This document shows, in pieces, positions 1 through 10,304 of a stretch of DNA of 64,000 nucleotides (the first letter of the stretch is position 1; every line of letters starts with the position of its first letter). Under the pieces are notes generated by a model that saw nothing but the letters and a program-made list of their open reading frames with translations, ran no database searches and was not told the DNA's origin. This stretch comes from Anarhynchus alexandrinus (Eukaryota; Chordata; Aves; Charadriiformes; Charadriidae): NCBI GenBank assembly GCA_008711295.1, contig VUYV01000122.1, positions 1,865,172 to 1,929,171 of the forward strand, written 5' to 3'. Both the position numbers and the translations under genes were made by a program.

Positions 1-369
1 ATGATTTATTTTACAGTAAATGAAAATTTGTTGGAAAAAACTCTTGTGAAAAAATATTTTCAGGGTATTTCTCAGACCCAGCATCAATTTGGCTAGAGGT
101 TGAGGCATTTACCTAAGATCTATCAGGCTCTAGATTCATGGTGTTGTTTTGAAGAATATTTGGTTATTTCTAGGTCAAAAAAACCCTGTCCTAATCATAT
201 ATGAAGGGATTTCATAACAATACAGCCAGCAGCTGAGTCTGTCACAGCAGTGCAAGAGCCACATTCTTAGTGGTTGGTGTGACTCACAGGAGTGACTTCA
301 ACCTGGGTATCCCATGAAGTTCTCATAACCATGAGGTTGGTGGTTACTATTTATTTTGTGAATGCTCTC
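1..369. other. Unique AT-rich sequence, nothing recognised
   Basis: AT-rich, apparently single-copy sequence leading into an A-rich tract. I see no gene, RNA gene or recognisable mobile element here. Confidence 0.6.
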
Positions 370-520
370 CTGTTAAAAAAAAAAAAAGCAAAAAAACAAA
401 ACCAGAAAAAAAAAAAAANAGCAAAAACAAAAAAACCCCAACAAAATCAAACCTGGAAAGGTCCCAATCCTGATCTCATGAATAATAAGAAGAAAAAACA
501 AACAAACAAACAAAAAAACA
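370..520. repeat. A-rich low-complexity tract containing an assembly N
   Basis: A run of A-homopolymers broken by single C and G bases, then AAAC-type units near 497-520. One undetermined base (N) lies at position 419 inside a poly(A) run, which suggests the assembler could not fix the homopolymer length. The open frame across it encodes almost only Lys, Gln and Asn and is an artefact of the A-richness. Confidence 0.85.
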
Positions 521-1577
521 TCCCAGAACTTTTCAGGAAAGAAAATTTAAAAAATCAATCTATTTTTTTCAATAATTTCAACTTCTTACTTTCAACAGAT
601 AATCATGACATTTCTTTCTAGACACTCTTTCACAATAATTGTAATTTTGAAATAATGAAAGCCTGTCTAAATTTTTAAGATAAGAATTTCTGACTGCACA
701 TAATTACAATGTTTATTGTTTTGTTTTCTGCTTTTTTGTTTGTTTTCTTTTTTTTTTCATTTGTTTGGGTTTTTTTAATTAGTTTGCTTAAAATTGTGGA
801 AAATTACAATTAGCAGCTGTTTTTTGCATATGAAAAATTCTGCCAGGTATAGAGGTCCTTTCTCAGCCGTGAGGCTTTTTCGACTTTAAGAAAGTGAATT
901 AGTCTTACATTTTTGTGATGATGTTGTAGATGTACCACAGCCTTGTCCTTATGTGATGTCTATTTTAGCCTATACTTCAGTTTCTGTTTCAGTTCAAGTG
1001 TCTGTTGAATGTCATAATTGCTGCCCTTCTCCTTGTCTCTTCAGCATAACTAGTGATAATACCCTTTTCTAGTTCTCATCAATAATCCTTACACGGTTTA
1101 TTTGGAAACTGTGCTTACAGTTTGTTATTATCCAGTATAAACTAAGCCAGCATTCCTAGCTGAGCACGCTTAAGTCTCTTTGTGATGAATATAATTGATA
1201 ACAGTCCTTGGGATAAAGTACCTCTGAAAAGACTGTCAACTCAACTATATATAATGAGCACCATAAGAAGCTGAGGATTTGGGAATAACTTTTAAATGTG
1301 TTTTTAATCTCAATTAGCCATTTATCTAAATAGGTTTTTAACAGTTAAACCATGAAGTTTTTCTAATGTATTAAGTAGGCAGAATGTTAGTACGTGCTCT
1401 GATTATTTCACACCTAAGAACTTCGTTATTGCTTACCTTTGTATGGAGTATTTTGCATTTCTTTTGTTTTCTTTTTATCATAATGCTTGTGAGTCACAAT
1501 ATCTTCTTTTTGATGATCCCTGGACATTTAGTATACTAAGCCAGGAATTCCTTTGGGATTTAGATAACAGTATAGTC

Positions 1578-1640
1578 TTCATTATAAAAATGGGGCTGTG
1601 AGGCACAGAAGAGCATATAAGTGGGATGTATGGTGATATC
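1578..1640 (-). repeat. Possible MIR/CORE-SINE remnant
   Basis: Read on the plus strand, this resembles the reverse complement of the conserved centre of ancient MIR SINEs: a CATTTTA-like start, then ATGGGG, then GAGGCACAGA, then a degraded AAGTGG. The match is short and by eye, so chance similarity is possible. Confidence 0.3.
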
Positions 1641-4600
1641 AGGCATCTCTAATCATGAGAAATAAAATCTAGATCTTCTGAATGTTTGTTGTGATTTGGA
1701 ACAGCCGCACACCATAACTGTTTTCTCTTTAACCTGTTCATTAATGGGTGTCCCAGAACCTTACTGCACCAAACCTAAGCACCTGTCATATAAATTTAAA
1801 ACCAGAGGACTTGCATAAACATAGGTGACTTCTATATAAATATCTGCTGAACTCTTTTGGCTTTGATTTTACAGCCCTAGTAGGAGATGATAAGCTTTAC
1901 AGCTTTTTTTGCAAGTCAGAAGTCTGATACTCTGGGAATGGGAAAGAGTCAAAGTGACAGAAATCTTGTTCCCTCTCAATGACTCTGGCATATTTATTGT
2001 GTTAGAGCAGCATATCAGCCTCAAAGTCTCTAATGGCCAAGCCTATGTGGAGTCAACATAAGTTATACCAATTCTTCAGCCACTCTCCTTGACCTTCTCA
2101 TTATCGTTATTTCTATCTGGTCTGCAGAAGGATTGCAGCTAATTAGTCATATCAGTGTTACAGGTCACACAGGCATTTACATTTTTAGTAGCAGATTGGA
2201 GAGAGGTTCAGATAAGTAAGGCTATTTAGACAAGATGAATAAGATAGCTAATCTTATGTCCTAAATATACATCATAAATTATTTTATTTATTAAAAGATC
2301 TCATTTTTTTTTTTTCCTAATCTCATGATAAATGAAGAGATTTTTTTTCTGGTAGATCCTTAAGTTAAATGAGAATATAGGAGTACCATCTTTCATTAAA
2401 CCAAATGCTTTTCAAAGCTCAAAATTATACAGAAATCCACAAAAAAAAATCTAACACTAGCATACCATGACTTCAAATCTGAAAATAAAAACCTCTGAAT
2501 GCTGTAAAATTTTGAAAACTTTTTCTTTTATTTGTTTGTTTTTTTAAGATGAAGTCATGACTTCTTAACTTTGTCAACTTCTTGAAATTGAATCTATTGA
2601 TTTACTTTATATCTCATCCTGCCTGAACAGTTTCTGCTAGTTGGAAACAACTGAAGACGTTTTCCTCAGGTGTTCTGCCAGTTGCCCAGCTTTAGAAACT
2701 GGAAGCAGAAAGACTGGAGTTTCTGTGAGCTTATCATCAACCCGTGACTTCCTTGTTCATCTTGCAATAATGACATTTCTCAGTACAAAAATTTCAAATC
2801 TTAAAATAATCTGCTCTTTATTAGCTGTGTTACTTTTTTTTTTATTATTATTTAGGGAAAAGAGATGAGTTAGAGCGATTTGACTACTCAAATGAGATTA
2901 AATATTGAGGGGGTTTTGCTTCTGGTGGTGGTGGTTTTGTTGTGTTTTTTTAAGATCTAGGATCAACCGTATCGTTGGAAATGTTATGGGCTGACTAGAG
3001 TTTACTTTACTCAAAATTGCTTAATCTGTGGGATAAATTATAGATACCGTGTATTCTCTAATTTATGATAGCTGTTAATGCTTCCTGCGTGGCTAAGTGT
3101 GGGCTTGTCAAACATTTCCCCCGATAGCTCTTACACTGGGGTGGCGAGGGCAGACTGACTCGCTTGGAGCTGACTGTCAGCTCTGAGCTACTCTGACAGC
3201 TCTGGCAAAAGTCCCTCTCTTTTATGGCAGCTGTGAATGTCATCTGTCATCTTCAAATGTTGTCACCACGGCTACTTAATATTTAGGTGGAATATTGGTC
3301 TATACCTACGAAGGCTCTGCCTATGCTATGTATAAATATGTATATAAATAGACTTTGCTTCTTCATAATTGTGTTGACTTGGTTTGTTTTTCTGCTAGTC
3401 CTCAAGGAAGTAAATCAATAGTGTATGACACTTGGACACAGAAATACAACAGCACAAGTTCATCTTCTCGCTTCCTCTTTCCTTATATTGTACAATATTT
3501 GGAGAGAAGATGATAGCAGATGTCTCTCATCTAATCCTAATTCATTCTTTCATTGATTTCCAGAAGACTAAGGTAGAACAGTAGTATCATCTCAAGTTAT
3601 TGAACACTTAAAATAGTGTACTTGGATTTTTCTTTAGTTATAATAAAAATTTGATAGTTTACAGGCATTGCTACTTTTTAAACTTTGAATGAGCTTTTGA
3701 AGGAAAAGGTAAGGGAGTTTTTCCATCCCTTCAAACTTTTTGGACTTCTATCTGTTTATGTAAGGATTAATAATAATAATTTTCTGTGTGAGAGATGGAT
3801 TTCATATTTGGTAATACAAATGGGAGCATGCTATTCTCACAGTAAGGCATATTCTCAGAAGAAAGTCTGAACTAAAAAGACATTTCAAAAAGCTAAGACA
3901 AGGCAGAAATTTTCTGTTTAAGGTTAAAATCTGTGCTCCCCAGGGATAACACAGTTCACATGTAGAATATATCACCACAGGAACTAGACATAGATTTCTT
4001 GATTTTTCCTAGTTTGTGATATGTGGCCTAAAAAATAGTTTTCCTGTAATAGGGTAGCACAGTAAAATTGTCATTAAGTAATCTAATCCCCAGCTAGCAA
4101 TGAGCCAAGGAGTATTTTCTATACCATCTCATAGTTTATTTTCATCTTATTGTAGTTTTTGTGTAAATTAGGAGAGATAGTCCTACACTTAGGCCAAAGA
4201 TTGAGAGTCAGTGACTGAGGATTTCATTCTTTGTATATCTGGAGAGTCATCTATATTTATTATGCATCACAGCCATTAAACAGAGCTGCTGAACTTGGCT
4301 TGGATCATGTTGCTTCATGCCTGTGTATAGCTCATTTTTTTGGCGGACAGCTGATTTGCATGGTCAAGATTATTTGTAGCCTGCCGTGTAAATTTGTAGC
4401 TGGGGACTGTGAGTTCTAATGAGTCTCTCTTCATCAGGAGGACACATCAGTACTTCTTCAGGTTCCCACAGCCATGTGTAGCTGGTCAGTGGATGACTTG
4501 CTGCACTCTAGGAGCAGCAGTGCAGAGATGCTGCACTGAAAACATCTGAAAGGAGCAGGCAGCAAACCTGATTGAGTCGATTTTTCTGAAGGAAGTATTC

Positions 4601-7600
4601 GATCTGACAAGTTTGGTGATAATAATAATTAGCTGTCCTACTGGGTTGCTGTGAGGTTTAATTCATTAGTAGGTCTTACTCTTTCACGTGAGTGTAACTC
4701 TTGATTTTGGCTGGGAAATTTACGTTAGCTCAAGTCAGAAGAGGATTAGATTGTGTAGCTACAAATCAAATAACTTGGCAGAAAGTACCTATTTCAGACA
4801 CAAACCCTTATAAAAATTTCTCTTGTAACATCAGTAACTGTAACAAAATACAGTAGTTTCTCTGCTTGGAAGACACAGGATGTCACAAACAGTTTGAACT
4901 CTAGATTTATGGCATTCCTTTGTAATAAAACATAATAAAATAATCAGAACAATTTTTCTCTCAGATGGTTAGCCTTGGAGGAGAACATTGCCTGCCTACT
5001 TTTTTGTAGGTATATGTGGTTAGAAATGATCGTGAAATATGATTTGTGAAAAGGTTTATTAGAATGTGTTAAAAAGATGTGTGACAAAACCTTCCTCCTC
5101 TTGCTGAGCTTTGGGACATCTGCTCTTTTATCTCATACACGTACTTTCCTAGAAGAGAAAAATCAATATGAAACCCAAATGCAGAATTTTCTTTGGAGCA
5201 GGACATGTTTACTTTGTACTTTATTTCCAGCCTTATAAGAAGCTTTCCAAAGATGGCTTTTTCTTGTATTTTGCAACAGTACGATAGCCTTGCAGATGCC
5301 GTTCTCTTGAATTTTATTGCCAGTCTACCAACACAGGAAGGATCACTTACTGAACAAACAGTGTATTTGTAATTTTTCCTGGGAAACACCTCAACTTCAG
5401 CTCTGGAACTGTATTTTTAAAGGGAGTCCTGAGCTCAGTCTGTAGCAGAAGATTCATTCTTCTGAAAATAATTTGATTAAATTATATTTGGCTCTATGGG
5501 CTGAATGCCATTCCAAGCCCTTTCTTTTAATCCATCATGTCTGACTCTATCACAGCAGCTCATCACTGCTCCCTGCAGCACCCCATGGTGTGGCACCTGC
5601 TATGTTGACTGGTATTTCTACCTGTCTCAGTAATTACATATGAATGTAATGGTTGCATAAGTATCTTTATTTCACCACGAGTGATCAGTACTGTACGTTG
5701 TTGGTGTGTTAATTTTGTTCCTCTTTTTAAACCCACAGCTAGAGGAACTTGCTTTGATGACAGAACATAACACTGCTTAAATGTAGTCAATGTCACTTAA
5801 TGACTTTTATTTCCTATAGCTTTCTGGTTTCTTTTGGAGAATGGTCAACAGGTTTGTCTTTAAAATAATACCATAAAACTTTGCCATCTCTCAGAAATTT
5901 AAACAAGGTATTATATGATTTACCTATTTTAAGGGACTGTTAGTACTGCAAATGGTCATAGTCCCACTGACAGTGAGGGTGCTGTAAGGATTTACTCTGA
6001 GGATTAACTTCACGTATTTGTATTATATGCAAAAGAGTATCCTCCACATACAATAATGATAAACAGACTCTAAATTTAGACAAGTACATGTTCTCCTTTT
6101 GTGTATAAAAATTATTCTATAAACGTATGCACAGAATTTTATGAAATCATATGCAAAATATGACCTTTTAAAATAGTGTTAAGTGATTGCTTTGGGGGTT
6201 TTTTTTTAACTTCTAATGACAACTTTCTATAACTTACTATCCAACAGAATGGTACAATAAAGTGTATGTTTTCCATTGGGATTTTATTTTCATCTTTTTA
6301 AACTGAGTACTATTGGACAAAGGTAATAAAAAAAATGAAAATATCAAGTTGAGGTCATGATTCAGAGTACATTGAAATCAGCAGATAATTCTCTGAGTTT
6401 TTTATTTACGTGGAAAAACAATAAAACTCATTCTTAAGATCCTTTGTATTATATACATATTTTAAATATTTTCCTGAGTGGGTGTTGATCTGAGTGTTTG
6501 GACTTCAGTCTACTGCAAAGAAAACATAATTGTGTTCATATATGCTGAAAAAATAAAATAGATATTTTTGTGGTTTACTAATTTAAGTTCTTAGTGTCTC
6601 AGGTAGACTTTTAAAATGTGATTTATTTTAATACCATCACTTAACATGATTTGATCGCTGTAGGAGGAAGGCAGTTCATTACTGAGCTCTCTATTTCTCA
6701 GCTGGCTCCACCACTTTACAGCACAGTACTGTTTATTTTTTTACTAGGTCATTGGTTTCCACAGTAGGTCATACTTTCTGCTAAACAGCTTGGCCTCCTA
6801 TGGAGACAGAATCTGTGACCTTCTAAGGCTTCCTAGCTTGGGAGATGTCAGGTCTGCATTAAAGAATAACTGTTTAATCAGAAGAAAATTTTCACTGATG
6901 AAGTGTTAGGATGTACAGATTATTTAAAGGAAATTTCTAACCTCAGCACTTCACAAGAAAGTACTTAGTAAAATATTGTTGAAAAAATACATATTTTTAT
7001 ATACAGTACTGACAAATAAAACAAGTCCTTTCTTTGACTCCAATGCCATTTGTAAGTGCCTGAGGTTAATTGTACTTTTACATTTGTGTGAAGTCACATT
7101 CTGCGGAACAGAAATTGAAGGAAAGATACTTCTTTTTCTTTCTTTCTGCAAGCTTCAATGTCTATTCCTACTATATTTTCCATATGAGCTTTCATATTTT
7201 ACTCAATAATTTTTTTTAATGAACAGAGAGACTCTTAAAAATCTTTTGCCTCCCCACCTCCACAATGTTGGTTGTTTTTTGTTGTTTAGGTGGGGGTTTT
7301 TCGTGTGTTTTTTTTTTTTTAAATTTTCTTTTAAAATAGAAGATAGCATTTAATTAAGCAAAATAATGGGGAAAAGGGAGTAAAATGAGACCCCAGACTA
7401 CATTCCTAAATTTTGTCTACAGTGCTATTTGTCTTTTCTTTCCTGCTTTTATATGACCCTTTCTAACATACCCTTTAATTAGAAAAGTTTAATTTCTTTG
7501 CTAACATTGCATCCAGATGTAATCTGGATGCCATCATAGACTTATGGACACCTTTGTATTTACAAGATATTATATATAGCAATGTAATCCATCCTTTAGT

Positions 7601-8517
7601 TCCATGTGTTTTCTTTATCAGCTGATACCAATAATTTAGAAGAGTTTTTTAACTTTTCTGTTGGAAACTGACTCTATGAAATTGTGAAATTAATCTGCTC
7701 TTCTAATCTCCTTTACATCTGCAGTTGCTTTTTCATTTGCTGCATTGTATTACAAGCACATCTTTCTCAGATATTAAGTGATTTCACAGCTGTGCTTGAA
7801 AAGGCAAGAACTTCTTACAAACCTTTTTAGAGTATCTTCTGCCTCTGAACTCACAAGTTGACCAAGACAAATTAAAAAAAAAAAAGCTACAAAACCAAAC
7901 CAAACCTCAAACCCCAAAAAACCACAACCCACAAATGAGTTTCTTCTTTTCGCTGTTTTATACTGTGATAGGGAGTTTGTCCACATTAATTGAAGAAATG
8001 CAAAAGCAGTAAAAATAGGTCCCTTATTCTGCAACGCATGCATGTTTCTCAAGGTGGAATAAGACTGAGAATCAGAGGATTTTTAGGTACCTAGAGTGGT
8101 ATGTTTCCTTCAAAGAATGAAGACTGTCTCAGTGGGGTTCCAAGGAAATTTACTTTAGTATTTATTACTACTGCTTGTTCCCAGAAATATTTCAGAGTGT
8201 TGTCAGAAAAATTATCATTGCAGGGCCCAAGAGCACACCACCTCTTTCATTGCTAGACCCATCTAGGTCCTTAGAGCACCTGTTCAACTGCATATCTTCT
8301 CTGAGAGTTTAATCCGGCAAGAATATTCAGAGTAAGTTGACCATGCATCTACTGCTATTTAAGTTAAACAGAGCCACTTTGACTCAGCAAAAACCTCCGT
8401 CCTTTTATATGGTTTTTTTTCATAGTTGGGGCTCTAGTCAAAGATTCAGCACACATTGAATTCCCATCTTTCTTTAAGAAGGTTCAAACCCATCTCACCC
8501 TCCAGCAAAATGTTGAG
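1641..8517. other. Unique AT-rich sequence without a supported gene
   Basis: About 6.9 kb with many T and A homopolymers, for example near 7306-7321. The short open frames here (up to 106 codons at 5069-5389 on the minus strand) are within chance expectation and show no recognisable domain. A hairpin at 7509-7531 is listed separately. The segment around 4230-4420 has an octamer-like ATTTGCAT and a more even composition, which could reflect a conserved non-coding element, but that is untested. Confidence 0.6.
7509..7531. repeat. Perfect 10-bp inverted repeat with 3-nt loop
   Basis: The arm GCATCCAGAT at 7509-7518 is followed by GTA and then by its exact reverse complement at 7522-7531. It could form a short hairpin. 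No T-run or gene end sits beside it, so a regulatory role is not indicated. Confidence 0.9.
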
Positions 8518-8785
8518 GGGGTTGTCCTGGTTTCAGCTGAGACAAAGTTAATTTTCTTACTAGCAGCTGGTACAATGCTATGTTTTGGATTTAGATTGAG
8601 AATAATGTTGACAACACACTAATATTTTAGTTGTTGCTAAGCAGTCAAGGACTTTTCAGCCTCTCAAACTGGCCTGCCAACAAGAAAGTGGGGGGCACCC
8701 AAGAAGCGGGGAGGGGACACAGCCAGGACAGCTGACCCAAGCTGGCCAAAGGGATATTTCATACCGTATGACATCGTGCTCAGCA

Positions 8786-8792
8786 TATAAAG
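8786..8792 (+). promoter_or_regulatory. TATA box of the ERVL-like LTR
   Basis: TATAAAG lies 264 bp into the LTR, where a U3 promoter is expected, and 185 bp upstream of the polyadenylation signal. Whether it is still active is unknown. Confidence 0.7.
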
Positions 8793-8970
8793 CTGGGGGA
8801 AGAAGAAGGAAGGGGGGACGTTGGAAGTTACAGCATTTGTCTTTCCAAGTAGCCGTTGTGCATGATGTAGCCCTGCTTTCATTTGATGGCTGAACACCTG
8901 TCTACTGATGGGAAGTAGTGAATGAATTCTTTGTTCTGCATTGCTTGCGTACGTGGCTTTTGCTTTACTT

Positions 8971-8976
8971 ATTAAA
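8971..8976 (+). terminator. Polyadenylation signal ATTAAA of the ERVL-like LTR
   Basis: ATTAAA is followed by a T-rich stretch (CTGTCTTTATCTC), as expected for an LTR cleavage and polyadenylation site. Confidence 0.65.
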
Positions 8977-9108
8977 CTGTCTTTATCTCAACCCATGAGT
9001 TTTCTCAGTTTTACTCTTCTGATACTTGCCCCTGTCCCGCTGTGGAAGGAATGAGCAAGTGGCTGCGTGGTGCTTAGTTGCCATCTGGGGTTAAACCACG
9101 ACAGGGGT

Positions 9109-9702
9109 GAAGAGTGAAATTAAGTTTTTCCTTAGGTTCAGAGGGACATATGAATGTGCCCATTGCCTCATGTCCTGTCACTGGGCACCACTAGACAAAG
9201 CCTGGATCATGCTTCTTTGCACCCTCCCTTCAGGTATTTATATACATTGGTGAGACTACACTTGCACCTTCTCTTCTCCAGGCTGAACAGCCTCAGCTCT
9301 GTCAGCGTTTCCTCGTAGGAGAGATGCTACAGTCATCTTAACAACATTTTGCTGGACACTCCAGTATGTCCATCTCTCTCTTGTACTGAGGAGCTCAGAA
9401 CTGGACCCGGTACTCCAGGTGTGGCCTCACCAGTGATGAGTACAGGGGAAGGATCACCTCCCTCCACCTGCTGCAACACTCCTCCTAATGCAGCCCAAGA
9501 CACCATTAGCCTTCACCGCTGCACATTGCTGGCTCACATCCAACTTAGGGTCCACCAGAATGTTTTCTGCCAAGCTGTTTTCCAGGTGGTCAGCCCCCAG
9601 CATATACTGGTGCATGAGGTGGTTCCTCCTCAGGTGCAGGAATTTGCAGATCTAGTTGTTGCAGTTCATGAGATTCCTGTCAGCCCATTTCTCCAACCTG
9701 CA
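9109..9702 (-). mobile_element. CR1 LINE fragment, antisense, older subfamily
   Basis: On the plus strand this reads as the reverse complement of the CR1 ORF2 3' part. Landmarks include GTGCCCATTGCC near 9157, CTTCTCTTCTCCAGGCTGAA near 9269, a tract near 9420 that ends in GTGGCCTCACCAG, and CATGAGATTCCTGTCAGCCC near 9667. On the minus strand it corresponds to the C-terminal part of the CR1 reverse-transcriptase protein. Many substitutions and indels have broken the frame. The element is truncated at its 5' end (right side, about 9702). Its 3' part is lost or hidden where the ERVL-like LTR sits. The 126-codon plus-strand open frame at 9349-9729 is an antisense shadow and not a gene. Confidence 0.9.
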
Positions 9703-10215
9703 ATTCTCAGAATAGGTTTGTGGATTTGATTTGCCATCTGATTTTCCTTTTCTTTCTGACCTTTTTCTGAACGGGTTAGCCTAATTGTGGCTAATCACAA
9801 AGTTATTTTGGGAAAATATTCTCAATACGTCTGTAATTTTGCAGAAAATAATTCAAGAAATCCAGACCAGAAAGGAGGTGTGGGAATATACTTAAGAGAC
9901 AATGGACATATATTGAACCAGCCATGCGAGGAAGCAGACTGGCTGTAGGTTCTCATCCTTGAAGTTACCTTGAGGGGAGAAAAACAGGAGCAATAGTGAC
10001 TGTTTCACACGAATTGAGAAAAACAAGCCCAGAGGAATTGGATGAGAAAACTTGGAGGAGTTGGATGAGAAGGCCTGGAGGAGCCGGACGAGCAGGTGGA
10101 AAAACAGAGATTAGACGAACCAATCGGGAAAGAAACTGAGTCGCATGTTTGCCTCGTGCACAGGACTTTTAACCAATCAACTAATGCGTGAATGTGATTA
10201 GGGATAGAAAAATTG

Positions 10216-10223
10216 TATATAAG
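10216..10223 (+). promoter_or_regulatory. TATA box of the ERVK-like LTR
   Basis: TATATAAG is located about 80 bp before the LTR end. Two CCAAT-type motifs (CCAATC near 10120 and near 10172) lie upstream, as is common in U3 regions. Confidence 0.65.
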
Positions 10224-10238
10224 GGACAGTAGAATATC

Positions 10239-10244
10239 AATAAA
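10239..10244 (+). terminator. Polyadenylation signal AATAAA of the ERVK-like LTR
   Basis: AATAAA starts 15 bases after the TATA box ends, so the signal lies at the U3/R border. It is followed by T- and GT-containing sequence. Confidence 0.65.
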
Positions 10245-10304
10245 ATGACTTCTATGTGATTCACATTGGATCATGTGAAGTCCGTTTTTCTCTCCTCAAG
10301 GAGG

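Larger units (their letters stand above)
8523..9103 (+). mobile_element. Solo LTR of an avian endogenous retrovirus, ERVL-like
   Basis: A 581-bp element that begins with TGTCCTGG and ends with CACGACA, so it has the TG...CA ends of a retroviral LTR. It is flanked by a perfect 5-bp direct repeat, GGGGT, at 8518-8522 and 9104-9108. Five-base target duplications are usual for ERVL and many ERV1-type elements. A TATAAAG box lies at 8786-8792 and an ATTAAA polyadenylation signal at 8971-8976, both in plus orientation and correctly spaced. From memory the sequence resembles the TguLTR5-type LTRs common in songbirds and other birds, but I could not check this against a library. No internal gag-pol region is attached, so this is a solo LTR left by recombination between the two LTRs of a former provirus. 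The open frame on its minus strand is meaningless. Confidence 0.92.
9879..10298 (+). mobile_element. Solo LTR of an alpharetrovirus/ERVK-like endogenous retrovirus
   Basis: A 420-bp element starting TGTGGGAATATAC and ending TCTCTCCTCA, with a perfect 6-bp direct repeat, AGGAGG, on both sides (9873-9878 and 10299-10304). Six-base duplications and TG...CA ends are typical of the alpha-/betaretroviral (ERVK-type) group. TATATAAG lies at 10216-10223 and CAATAAA at 10238-10244, only about 15 bases apart. That tight promoter-to-poly(A) arrangement is like the one known from avian alpharetrovirus LTRs, and R plus U5 would then be only about 50 bp. No coding region is attached, so it is a solo LTR. 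I cannot name the family. The minus-strand open frame at 10005-10274 is a shadow. Confidence 0.85.

Noticed and set aside
292..621. 109-codon Lys-rich open frame
   Set aside because: Produced by an A-rich low-complexity tract containing an N.
8664..8897. 77-codon minus-strand open frame
   Set aside because: Lies inside the ERVL-like solo LTR, which carries no coding sequence.
9349..9729. 126-codon plus-strand open frame
   Set aside because: It is the antisense shadow of a CR1 LINE fragment lying on the minus strand.
10005..10274. 89-codon minus-strand open frame
   Set aside because: Lies inside the ERVK-like solo LTR.
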